Under the pieces are notes generated by a model, which made no database searches, was not told the origin of the DNA, and was given only the letters and a program-made list of their open reading frames with translations. Positions 47,435 through 57,383 of a DNA stretch of 64,000 bases are shown here, one piece after another; positions within the stretch are counted from its first letter, which is position 1, and each line of letters opens with the position of its first letter. The translations under genes were made by a program, and so were the position numbers. Source of the DNA: Planoprotostelium fungivorum (Eukaryota; Evosea; Variosea; Cavosteliida; Cavosteliaceae); the NCBI GenBank assembly GCA_003024175.1, contig MDYQ01000103.1, forward strand, positions 1 to 64,000, in the 5' to 3' direction.

Positions 47435-49729
47435 ATGACTACAAGCAGAGAGGCACTCTTAAAGCGTTTGGGTAATCCAGAGAAAGGATCCTTGCATTGG
47501 GCCGCTCTTCAAGATGATCTGGCTGGTGCGATAGAGTTAATTCGAAATGGGGCTGATGTCAATGCACAAAGTGAGGTCTCTCCGTTGTGAGATCAAGATT
47601 TGAACATTGATAGCCAAGGAAGGCGTCACACCTCTCGATGTGGCTAGAGAATTCGAACATGGGGTTGTATATCAGCTACTCAAGATCTCTGGAGGTGTTC
47701 CCGGCGAAGAGGCAGGATTTGATAGAGGATTGGGACTAGTAGACCTCGCCTCTGCTCAGTTGGGATCTAAAGTAATCAAGTCTATTGGCTCCCGCTGACG
47801 ATGATCAGATTATCTGGACGAATAATGAATGGTTCGCAGCAGCCTCAAACTTGCTCAAACCTGGGAGAGGAAGTTTTTCACCTCAGACGGTAAATTGACG
47901 AACAGACCCCACACTGAATCATACTAGTTCGTCTCCACGGGGCAGTTGTATGACGGATGGGAGACGGCCAGGCACGGGGCGTTGAGAAGAGGAGGAAGGG
48001 ACTTCTGTTACATTCAACTCGGTAAGAGATGTGAGGATTGCGATGAGTGAAAAGAGTAGGTGTACCAGGTGTGGTGAAGGGCTTCGATATCGATACGAAT
48101 CACTTCACGGGAAATTATGCACCAGCGGCCTCAGTGGATGGTTATTGCGCCGACAGAGGTGATGGCTGGCACAGAATGCATCTAATCCTTCTCAGAGCTG
48201 TCCACAGAGGAGTTGAATGTCGTCGTGAGTGGTATTGTGGAGGATGTTCATAACAACAGACAGGAATGGACAGAGATTTTACCGGAGGTGACCCTCTCAG
48301 CCAGTTCGCAACACTATTTCGCAGCAGCATTGGTTTCGAGGTAAATGGAATTCAAAGTCCGTGTAACAAGAGACAGGTGGACTCACCTTCGGCTGAACAT
48401 CTACCCAGACGGTGGTGTTGCCAGATTCCGAGCCTTTGGAGATGTCACACCCAAATGGAACGATGAGAAGGAGGTGTGTGGAATAGAGAGGAAGAGCTGA
48501 ATGAAGCAGGAGGAAATGATCGATCTGGCGCTCATCACCCACGGAGGAAAAGGAGTCTTTGTGTCAGACAGTTATTTCAGCCATCCAGATAATGCCATCA
48601 CTCCGGGGAGGGGCATCAACATGGGGGATGGATGGTGCGATGAAGGATGGAAGGGTCATTGAAGGAGATAGGGAAACCAAGAGGAGTCGATCACCGGACC
48701 ACAAAGAATGGCTTGTCATCCGGCTGGGTAGGCTGGGGAGTATCGAGGAGATCGAATTGGGTAAGTGATGAGGGAGAAGGAAGAGTAATCGAATCAGATA
48801 CAAATCACTTCAAAGGAAATTATCCGTGGGGTGTCGTGGTGGATGGATGCTTCGGGGTATGAACATGAAGGAGAGGCGCGGATAACACTCGACAGGAGGG
48901 AGGAGAGTGGAGAGAGATGCTTCCTTTGACTCATTTGGAGGGTCACAAGCAACAAACGTTTGTGCGAACCACGGATAGTCAGGCTACAGAAAGCATCGCG
49001 ACATTGAGAGATGTGGGATTGGTCTCTCATGTTCGTGTGACCATCATCCCTGATGGAGGGATCTCTCGTATCAGGTTCTATTCAACATCTGCTCCCTCTC
49101 ACCCATGTCAGATTGAGAGGCAAGCCATTCAGTCGAAAGAGCTTGACGAGAGAGATGTTATCTACATCGTTGACCAGTCACATACAATTACTCGGTATCG
49201 ATGAGGGAAGGTAATCACTCTCTCACGGACTTTGATCAATTGTTGCAGGTTTCATACATTTGGATCCGTGTCACAAGTGCTGACAGATGAGGGGTGCAAA
49301 CAATGGTTAGCATCTACCACGGGAACAATGAGTGTGATGTGTAAGCAGGGGATCGCGTTACCTCATGGAATGGTACAACTCCAACAGGTGAGAGGAGGAG
49401 AAAAAGACAAACTGATAGTAGGTAGAACTTTGAAGGAGAGTGCACGTATGTCCCTCTCGGAGGTGTGGCGAAATATCTAGTGGTAGTAGCTCTTCCCAAG
49501 ATAAGAGGAACCCGTCCCGATTTAATGAATCTCTCGGGATTCATCAATGAAGGTAACAGAGCCGTGCACATTCATCAAGGTGTATGGCATTACATTGCCC
49601 CACTGGGTGAGTTGAATTAGATCTTGCATTGAATGACCTTGATTAGACCAGGTTGGCCAGTTTCTGGTTATCGAATCAGGCCAAAAACGGTGGTCTCAGA
49701 TTTCCCCAAACAACATTCTTCTCAAATGA
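47435..49729 (+). CDS. Ankyrin - allantoicase - ureidoglycolate lyase fusion
   Basis: Residues about 1-75 are an ankyrin-like unit ([38 protein letters not shown]). The middle is allantoicase, with two homologous halves: [36 protein letters not shown], then [52 protein letters not shown] and [16 protein letters not shown]. The C-terminal about 130 residues are ureidoglycolate lyase-like ([48 protein letters not shown]). Allantoicase makes ureidoglycolate plus urea from allantoate and the lyase makes glyoxylate plus urea, so the fusion joins consecutive steps of purine degradation. At least twelve tiny introns. Only 54 bp separates it from treS upstream. The frame was carried across every domain junction by eye. 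Confidence 0.87.
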
Positions 49730-49732
49730 TAC

Positions 49733-49955
49733 ACAAGCATCATAGTAAAAGGGAATATTATAGCGGATTCATCTACAACTCACCTCACACTGAATGCTCA
49801 CCTCCTGCGTTCTGTTTGGTGATCCTCTGCAAAACATTTGTAAGTGTTTGTGCGCTCTGTACTCGCTTGTGCAGTCAGGGCGGAAATCTATACATTCAAA
49901 TCAAACAAAAGACACAAGGAGGCAAAAGGCAGCTGTATATAAATAGGCTAAGCTG
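49733..49955 (-). repeat. Dispersed short repeat, copy A2 (longest)
   Basis: In reverse orientation this holds the same core as A1: CTTACAAATGTTTTGCAGAG, GAGCATTCAGTGTGAGG, GATGAATCCGCTATAATA, CCCTTTTACTATGATG. It extends further 5' with CCTTGTGTCTTTTGTTTGA (shared with A3) and a CAGCTGTATATAAATAGGC block (shared with 57.05 kb). Its 3' end starts within a few bp of the stop of the allantoicase fusion. Confidence 0.75.
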
Positions 49956-49963
49956 AAGTAGAA

Positions 49964-50640
49964 TCAATTTATTTGAGGCTCACAAGGCCGTTCAATTGTT
50001 CTTGACGATGTCCTTTGCTGCGTAAGAAAACCTGGGGTGATGTTGGAAGTGCTCAATCCCTCTTCTCTTAGACAAGCTTTCTGACCAGCACTTGCAGTTT
50101 GGGTGATGTAAGACAGCTGTTCTCTCCGGGTGTCTCCGCCATAGTCCTTGGCCGCCTGTGCAAGATCTGCAGGAGTCTCAAAAGCTTTGGGAGGCATGTT
50201 TGGTGATGGTGAAGTGCTAGCTTGTGTATTCAGTCGGAAATGACGATTGAGCACTCTGCAGTTGGAGAATCCCTCCTTCTCTGCTTCCGCCATGAGATCC
50301 TCATGAGGGCGGTCTGCCACAAGGGATTCTGAGTAATGGAGTAAAATTGTAACTCCGTTTCACATGAAATGGCGGTCATGCGTGATGAGGTTCCTCAGAT
50401 CATGAGATGACTCGCTTTTGTTCATTGAAACCAACGGAAAATGCAGAGATGCGTTACATACCTTGAAGCCACCAAATTACAGACATGCAGCATGACCACA
50501 GCACCGCTCCTAATCTCACTCCCCGTCCAAACATACCTCCTCATTTCTCTTATCCGCTTCGCCATACACCTTCCCGTCCTGAACCGTCTCGTCCTGCTCC
50601 TCCACCATCGCATGGCCCTCCCCAGCATTACTGAGGATAA
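49964..50640 (-). CDS. Unrecognised ORF in the repeat-rich zone
   Basis: A minus-strand frame of about 110 residues contains DLMAEAEKEGFSNCRVLNRH, SPNMPPKAFETPADLAQAAK and ends PCEPQIN; AATAAA overlaps its stop codon. A second possible upstream exon (50.52-50.64 kb) is acidic (GHAMVEEQDETVQDGKVYGE). No domain is recognised. It lies between inverted copies A2 and A3 of the dispersed repeat, so it may belong to a mobile element rather than to the host. Confidence 0.35.
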
Positions 50641-50689
50641 TCTTGAGTCACTTAGATAAAGTCCTCACTCAAAACGTTTGCCACTCGTC

Positions 50690-50875
50690 TCTAAATCCTT
50701 TCTGCCAGGGCGTCAGGTCTGTTTGTGTGCCCTGCATTCAATTCTTTCTCATATGCTGAATTTCTCAATCCACTATATGGTACAATCTTATAAGATACTG
50801 TTCATATTTAGCATCTGTATCATCATACTGTTCAACACATTTTTGAAACACCTCAGGACTACCCCACATTCAAAC
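50690..50875 (-). repeat. Fragment of an unidentified repeated coding element (copy B1)
   Basis: The minus strand encodes pieces such as PEVFQKCVEQYDD, DAKYEQY and KIVPYSGLR, which reappear in the copy at 59.35-59.79 kb with about 85% DNA identity by eye. It is a degenerate fragment; the family is unknown. Confidence 0.6.
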
Positions 50876-51111
50876 TCGTACGAACTTCTATGTCTAGACT
50901 TGACTTTGGAGGCGGTATGTCGAGCATCGGCGGCGGAAGCGGCTATGGCGGCCGCTAATCTGATTCCAATCTAATGCCACAACGGACAGCATCACCGGCT
51001 GTTGTCATAAACATAAACAAATTCAAATTTGTTGGCTTTGTATCATGAGAGTGAGAGTTGCAGAGAAATGCGCTAGGTTGCTCATATTTTCGCTCATCTC
51101 ATCGGCTGTGC

Positions 51112-51302
51112 ACCTTGTGTCTTTCGTATGAATTGAATGCAGAGATTTCCACCCAGTCGCATAAAGCATGCGCAGAGCACACGAACGCTTACAAATATTT
51201 TGCACAGGATCTCCAAACAGAACACAGGAGACGAGCATTCAGTGAGAGGTGAGTTGTAGAGAAATGAACTATAATACCCCCTTTTACTTTGATGATACTC
51301 AC
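51112..51302 (+). repeat. Dispersed short repeat, copy A3
   Basis: Shares with A2 the CCTTGTGTCTTT, GAATGCAGAGATTTCC, GCTTACAAATATTTTGCA and GAGTTGTAGAGAAATGAACT blocks, then CTATAATACCCCCTTTTA. It is inverted relative to A2; the pair flanks about 1.15 kb containing the unknown ORF and fragment B1. Confidence 0.75.
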
Positions 51303-51469
51303 ATTCAGCCAATCTGAATTCCCGATTTTGTTAACACGTGATCAAATGTTGAATGGTGGTCTCGTGGGAAAAGTGCCCACCTGTCCAAAAGACAATTTGG
51401 TGAGAATTCGTCATTTTCTCAAGCACAACGCTAGTTATACGTGTTGATGTTCTTCTTTACGAGCACAGA

Positions 51470-53048
51470 ATGACCGAAAAGCGAGAAAGTGATTATGAGA
51501 CGAAACGTTCTCCGGGGGAACAAGTCAACGAGCCCGACCTCACCTGGGACAAACGTTTGGACACAAACACGTTCAGTATGGGCGTAGCAGAACTTATGCG
51601 CCGCAAGAGCCCTGATCCAGTAACCAAAGTGGGTTGCTGCATCCTGGATGGTCACAGTGGCAGAGTGAGCCCAGTCATTGACGTTCTTCCTCGAGCCTGA
51701 TAAACATGACAGATTTTGTCTGCAAGTTATAACGGTTTAGTGGCTGGGTTATACACCCAACCGAATACTTGGGCAAAGAACAAAGACAACTACCTTCAAC
51801 ACGCAGAGCGCAATGCGCTAAATCTGCAGCCCAACGAGTTCAACCATTGTAATGATATAGTTGTGTACACTACCATGATACCCTGCATCAAATGTGCAGC
51901 TATGTTGATGCAGGTGGAGACTTGAATTCTCTATTATTAAGCTGACAATCACAGCACAGTACACAACAAATTATATACAATGTAGCAGCAAAGAAGTATT
52001 ATGAGGAATCAAAACCTGCTTTTGATCAGGCTCAGATTGGCTGTATGTGAGTATATCATTGGGCGAGTATAGATAACTTCCTGACAGCAGCTTGGGCAAT
52101 TTGTATGATGATGCTCTTGGTTACATCACCTTAAAACCATACGGGAAACACCGGGATCCGGGCTTTGAGAAAGTCGTCAAACTTGAAGTTGCTGAGAAAG
52201 TGCAAAAGGCTACAATTACCAAGTGGTCAGAGATCCATATGAGTGTCGCAATGTTAGCAGCAAAGCGATGCAATCAAGGCATCGATCCCAGTGTAAGATC
52301 TGGATGTTGTATCGTTGAGAAGCACACAGAAAAGGTAAACCTGTTGCCAGACTCAAATCTAAATACACTAAAACGACTAATTCATAACAGATTCTCTCGT
52401 GCGGTTTTACTGGTCTACCCAAGCAATTGAAATTTGAAAAACCGAATGAGAAGATGATCATCTCAGCCATTGGCAATGCTTTACGTTTTGCGGGAGATGT
52501 ACAAGGTTCTACTATATATTGCATCAGAAGTCCCACAATGCATGACATCATAGAGTGTTGTCAGGTGATATACTCATGTTATTCCCATCTCCATCAAGTT
52601 CCTCTGATTATCAATCAGAGGGGAGTAGCAAAGGTATACTGCTTTGATGATATTCCGGAGGCTATGCATCGTTTGGTTTCTGAGCATCCTATCTGCCTCA
52701 GGTTGGGATTGCTGTGTTAAAATCACTTATTCTTCCAGGACCTTTGATACAAAGGAAACTGGCAACTATTACGAGGACATTGGATGGTGCAAAATTGAGA
52801 GAAAAGATGGAAGTTCATGTGATGATTCGTATGGTGAAAGGAAAGGACAATCCTCCATCATTCAGATGCCGACCGAGGAGGAGAGGAAATGTGAATGGGT
52901 TCAATACTGCAAGGACCAGCAAGACCTGAACCAGAAGTGGAGGGAGAACAAGTTACCTATGAGCGAAATCAAAAAAATGCTCCCAACAAGGCGAGAGGGG
53001 ATCCTTTCACCCAAAACCCTCCACTATGATGACCAGGGAAATCATTAA
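51470..53048 (+). CDS. Double-domain dCMP/cytidine deaminase-like protein (CDADC1-like layout)
   Basis: The first domain has the complete zinc site of the dCMP deaminase type: GCCILDGHSGRILSASYNG, LQHAERNALNL (His ligand, catalytic Glu) and TTMIPCIKCAAMLM (two Cys ligands). The second domain repeats the fold (MSVAMLAAKRCNQGIDP, SGCCIVEKHTEKILSCGFTG, MIISAIGNALRFAGDVQGST) but reads SAIGNAL where HAERNAL should be and SPTMHD where PCIKC should be. It therefore cannot bind zinc in the usual way. A hydrophilic C-terminal tail with a Lys-rich KLPMSEIKKMLPTRREG follows. Deamination of dCMP or cytidine by the first domain is inferred; the second may be structural or bind a ligand. Two-domain deaminases of this kind include vertebrate CDADC1. 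Confidence 0.82.
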
Positions 53049-53194
53049 GCGGCTGTGTTGCCGAGGACCAGATTCACCTGCTGTTGTCTGATAAACTTGC
53101 ATTCAAAAATTGCGCCTTCTTGTCACCAACACTGACCAAAGCAGACCATAAAAAACAACAGAGGAGAGGGACAAAGATGATCTGTAGGAAGGAT

Positions 53195-53432
53195 CTGGGC
53201 CCAGAGGTGAGCATTCAGTGGCGAGTTGTAGATAAATGCACGACGATGTCCCCTTTTACTCTCTGGACATCAGCAAGACACGACACAGGAAGTGTCTGTT
53301 TGCACAGATAAAAGCCATAAAATCGACTCTGGATATAATTTGAACAGAGCACAGGAAGCAAGCAAACAGAGAGCAGGGTGTTGTAGATAAATCCGCTATA
53401 ATATCCCCTTTTAATATGATGACAAGCACTGT
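53195..53432 (+). repeat. Dispersed short repeats, copies A4 and A5 in tandem
   Basis: A4 (53.20-53.27 kb) has AGAGGTGAGCATTCAGTG, GAGTTGTAGATAAATGCA and CCCCTTTTACT. A5 (53.34-53.43 kb) has GAGCACAGGAAGCAAGCA, GTTGTAGATAAATCCGC, CTATAATATCCCCTTTTA and TATGATGAC. They are same-orientation partial copies about 75 bp apart. A5 points at the 3' end of the next gene, 75 bp away. Confidence 0.7.
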
Positions 53433-53505
53433 CCTTCCTGTGTGTTGCTCACAGAGCGCTCAGAGATAAAAGGAATGCAATTTCATCGAATATTTTACAT
53501 CTCGA

Positions 53506-54921
53506 TCATGCTGTGATGGTTTTCCATATGTACTGCCACCATTCTTTGATAGAGGTCGGTCGGTTCTTGTTGTAGACGTCCGTCAAACTATCTGAGATGG
53601 CTTCTGACATGGCATCCCAGAATTCTATGTCAGCCAGAGACCATGACCGGTCGAAGTGTTCCTTGGATCAAATGAGTTTTCTCTTTCGTTCACAACCATT
53701 ACCTTGGGTAACTGCATCTGCGAACTGAGTTGTATACTTCGCTTATATGCATTGAAATATCTTGCGATTGGGAGAGCAATTGCATTGCTGATGTAGTCTA
53801 TCTCTTGATCAAACAGAGAGGGGCTCAGGACTACACGATTTAACCGAGTGAAGAAATTGAAGTGGATGTTGTTCACTCTCTCTACATCTGTGGGGAGCAT
53901 CACTTGCACTTCCATATCCATTTCTCCCTCTGTCATCCACCCCAGCGGACCACTAGCATTCTTGCTTAGGAGGTCCACTCCTAGTCCATAGATGCGTAAC
54001 ATCATCTGGATGCTTCAGATCAGATGTTTGTCTTCAGTCCATTGTTACCTCTCTTCCTTCGTTCTGTCTCTCTGGGTGTAGTTCACGGTAGGCGAGCCGA
54101 CAACCATCAAAGACACCATCGATGCGTGTAGAGCATATGACATCGTACAACAGGTACCTCCTCCTTATTCTCGGGCACTTCAGTACCTCTATAAAAACGG
54201 ACACTGCTCTCTGACTGGCTTCTGGAAAACTGAGTTTGTCAGGACGTAACCTTGATGATCGGCGTACTAGAGTGTAAAATGACAGTCTTGAACAACAACG
54301 TTTGTAAAGTGGAAATCGCCCCAGAAGATGGGCCAGTTACGGGGTTTCCACGAGGGATCCTTCCACTCTGTTCTTCTGTCCACGACTCCTCTCACCCCCT
54401 GGACTTTCATCTCTTTTACCCAGCCTCTACCTGTCCCCACTCAGCTTCAAGGAGAATGAATGTCGTGTCACCTAATATGAACCACAGTGGTGATATCTTC
54501 AGTCTAATCTTATCAATAGACAATTCGAAGATGCACCAATTCTCCTGGGGTGGCACTGGCTCTGGTCGAATGACTGTGACACTGACGCAATGTCAATTCT
54601 GCTGTCGATGCACTGACCTACTTCTTCAGGTAAAATACTCCTTTGCTCAGTGCTTTTGCCCATGTAGAATTCTGGTATGTTATATTCAACCCAGTCTGCT
54701 TCTCTAAATATTGGAACGCTCTTTTGTTGAACCATTCTGCCACATCTCAGTACAAGAGTGAATGAATTTTCACCTTCTATATATCCTGAATTGTACAAGA
54801 AGAGCAAGGTACTGGACAGAGCGATCAATATACTGACGCCAGTCATAAGTAATTTGGTCGATGATCTGACAAGAACTTGTGATGCTGTCTCATATATCGA
54901 CTCATTAACGCCAAAGAACAT
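53506..54921 (-). CDS. Unrecognised membrane-anchored protein
   Basis: Start MFFGVNESIYETASQVLV, then one hydrophobic helix (LMTGVSILIALSSTLLFLY) near residue 30, giving a type II or cleaved-anchor topology. Later exons read ENSFTLVLRCGRMVQQ, CPRIRRRYLLYDVICSTRID, IYGLGVDLLSKNASGPLGWM, SPSLFDQEIDYISNAIALPI and FDRSWSLADIEFWDAMSEAI, ending WWQYIWKTITA. About 330 residues. No catalytic motif or domain is recognised and I do not assign a function. The exon joins around 54.1-54.5 kb are the least certain. Confidence 0.5.
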
Positions 54922-55397
54922 CCTAATCAGTTAATACAGTCGTCTTTCTGTGTAGTCACCATCGTTTCCATTTTCCTCTTGTCTGACCTTCCGTACGTTC
55001 TTCTCTTTTATACTGCTGTTCTCTTCGTCCCTCTGATGCTTTTGTGTCTACTCCTAATCTCCACCGCGTCTCTTTGCGCGAACCACGTGCCTGATCAGTA
55101 GGTTGGAGGACACTCACAAATACGGTACTCACTGAATCTATTACACGAGACAATGGTGAAGGTGTCTTCTCCCGTCCATTTTGAGAAAGGCATCGTCGCT
55201 GGTGTCCGTTTAAGTTTTACATTTATGGTGTGTTTACCTGATGCAATGACAATGTTCTGATTTTGAGAACAAACTTTGGGTGCCACATGCTGTCCAGCCT
55301 CTTCAAAGTTGTGTGTCCTGTAATTCGTTGTAGTCTGGCGCTGAATTATTGAAAGCTCATATTATTGGTGGGATTTGATGAGAGCTTACAAGAGTGG
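54922..55397. other. Divergent intergenic region
   Basis: About 475 bp between divergent starts of the membrane protein and the CEP95-like gene. I see no exon, repeat copy or recognised regulatory motif. Confidence 0.4.
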
Positions 55398-56938
55398 ATG
55401 ATTGAATTAGAAGAGCAAGGTGACATCTTATTTCGCGGCGGGATTGAGGGAAACTAATAACATCAGATGTGGTGGCTTCGGTCAATTATGTGCTATCTTT
55501 GTGTGGATACCACGAGCGGGTGCAAAGTTACCTAGAATTTACCGCATCCATGTTCATTTGCTTGTATGAATCCCTATTCTGTCACTCGATTTCCAATGTC
55601 AATCGGCACCCAAAATCGCTGTCCGACCATCACCAGAATTATCAGATGTTGTTATCTGCTATACAACAACAAGTAAGTCGGCTGTGTTGCACGAAACGCT
55701 CATTGGATCAGATCCCTGGCTTAGATCTATCTCACATCGATCCAGATAGAGCTCTTGAGGGTGACAAGAGAACTTTGTTGAATTTAGCAGAGATATTCTA
55801 CGAGCTAGGAAGAATAGTTGCTGAGCAAAACGGTACACCCTATCGAGAGAAACACTTCATCCCAAAAGGCACTAATGGCAAAACCATCTCAGATTGGCAG
55901 GTGACAGGAATGGAAATAGCAGCTTTTGATTATTATAGGGATCAGAGATATTCTCCACGAACTGTGCAAGACCTTCAGACCCAGAAACAAAAAGGCTGAA
56001 CAAGAAACCGCACAAAAGCACAATTGAACTCCATTGCACCACTCTAAGTCAAAAGGAACCAGCTGGACAGAGAAGCTGGATGGACGATGCACAACATCAT
56101 GGGCATCAGGATAGGAGTGCGAAGATCTACAACAGCTTTCTAAAGGATTTTGAAGCCACAAACCATAGAGTATTGAACATGAACGTGTCATATCTCAAGA
56201 TGCTTAGCAGGAGCAGCTGAATATGCGCAAACAAAAGCTCCACCAAGAAGCCAATATGAAAATGAAAAGATTAGCCATAGTGAGATCCTATATAGAAACG
56301 CCAATAATGAGCTGCAGCACCAGATGAGGCAATTATCACAAAATGAGCATTTAGAGAGACATTCAAGAGCAATTCATCAAAGTCAACAAGAAGAGTTATT
56401 GTACAAGAGCTGGTATGTATTGCAATTGATGATTATACTAAGTATACCAAAGGTTCAATGGAATGGTAAAAGATCAGAAAGACAGGCAAAGAAGTACAAA
56501 AATGCAAGCAAATGAGCGTCGATTGAAGTATTACCAAGGTCAACTTGAGAAGCAGCAGGAGTTGGAGAAATAGTAAGTGACCAGTACACAATGTTATGTC
56601 CTCATCTATTCAGCTACATGGATCAGTACCAAATAATGTCCGAAAACTCAGTCAATCAGCAAAAAGAGCAGGACATATTTGAGGCTGCACAACGTCAGGT
56701 GAATAATAGATAATGCACTAATCCTGAATGTAAATAGGAATTGTCAAGTTTACGTCAGGAGATGAAAAACAAACTACATCATCAACTTCAACTTCTGAAA
56801 TGGCAGATTCAGAGCAGACACGAGCAGATTCATCATATGACAATGAACAACCAATACTTGACCTCTAAGATACAATGGCAGACACCTTTTTATATACCTA
56901 GTTCTTATGTAGAGCCTACAAATGTGGAGCATAACTAG
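55398..56938 (+). CDS. CEP95-like centrosomal/basal-body protein (NN-CH plus coiled coil)
   Basis: The N-terminus fits the CEP95/CCDC45 calponin-homology-like module: MIELEEQDVVASVNYVLSLC, LEFTASMFICLYESLF and HIDPDRALEGDKRTLLNLAE with EIFYELG. The GDK..L.NL.EIF block is the most diagnostic. The rest is a Gln/Glu/Lys-rich coiled coil (ELQHQMRQLSQNEHLERHSR, YYQGQLEKQQELEKYYMDQY, SLRQEMKNKLHHQLQLLKWQ), as in CEP95, ending NVEHN. About 420 residues, shorter than human CEP95 (821). It would sit at centrioles or basal bodies, implying the organism may have a flagellate stage or keep centrioles. Family call is good but not certain. Confidence 0.7.
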
Positions 56939-57383
56939 CGCTGGAGTAGAAAGACAAGTATATCTAGAAGATGAATACACCTTCTCTGTCAGATAGCATA
57001 TGATCTGTAGTGTCAAGGATACCCTCATCCACTGCTTGTTGCAGGAGGCATAAGGCAGCTGCATATGAATATAGGCTATCACTGTGAGGACACTCTGCCT
57101 TTATTCTCTATATTTTGTCTAGTATCTCTACAGGGCTCCAAATGACTGCAAAAAAATAGAGGTATAATCATGAATTTATCCATTCACCAGATGGAGATCT
57201 ACATGTTCAGATTTGATTTAGCTTTCTGCCTTTTCAGACATGCAGTGATGGTGTGCTTCTCAGTTTGGTCCACTTGATCAAATCTCTCACTGCAGGCTCG
57301 GATTACAGTCATTTATTTATGACAAACTTGTCCTTATCTCCTACTCTTTCTCTTTTTCTTCTATCAAATCCTGTAGCCTTTCT
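56939..57383. other. Intergenic with a repeat scrap
   Basis: No gene seen. At 57,044-57,086 GGAGGCATAAGGCAGCTGCA and TATAGGCTATC match the far 5' portion of repeat copy A2, in the plus-strand sense of A2. Confidence 0.45.

Noticed and set aside
49733-51302. LTR element bounded by A2 and A3
   Set aside because: The two copies are inverted, not direct, and no reverse transcriptase, integrase or tRNA primer-binding-like site was seen between them.
54252-54707. Plus-strand frame of 151 residues with Cys-rich end
   Set aside because: It overlaps exons of the minus-strand membrane protein, which show better exon-intron structure. Composition is irregular.
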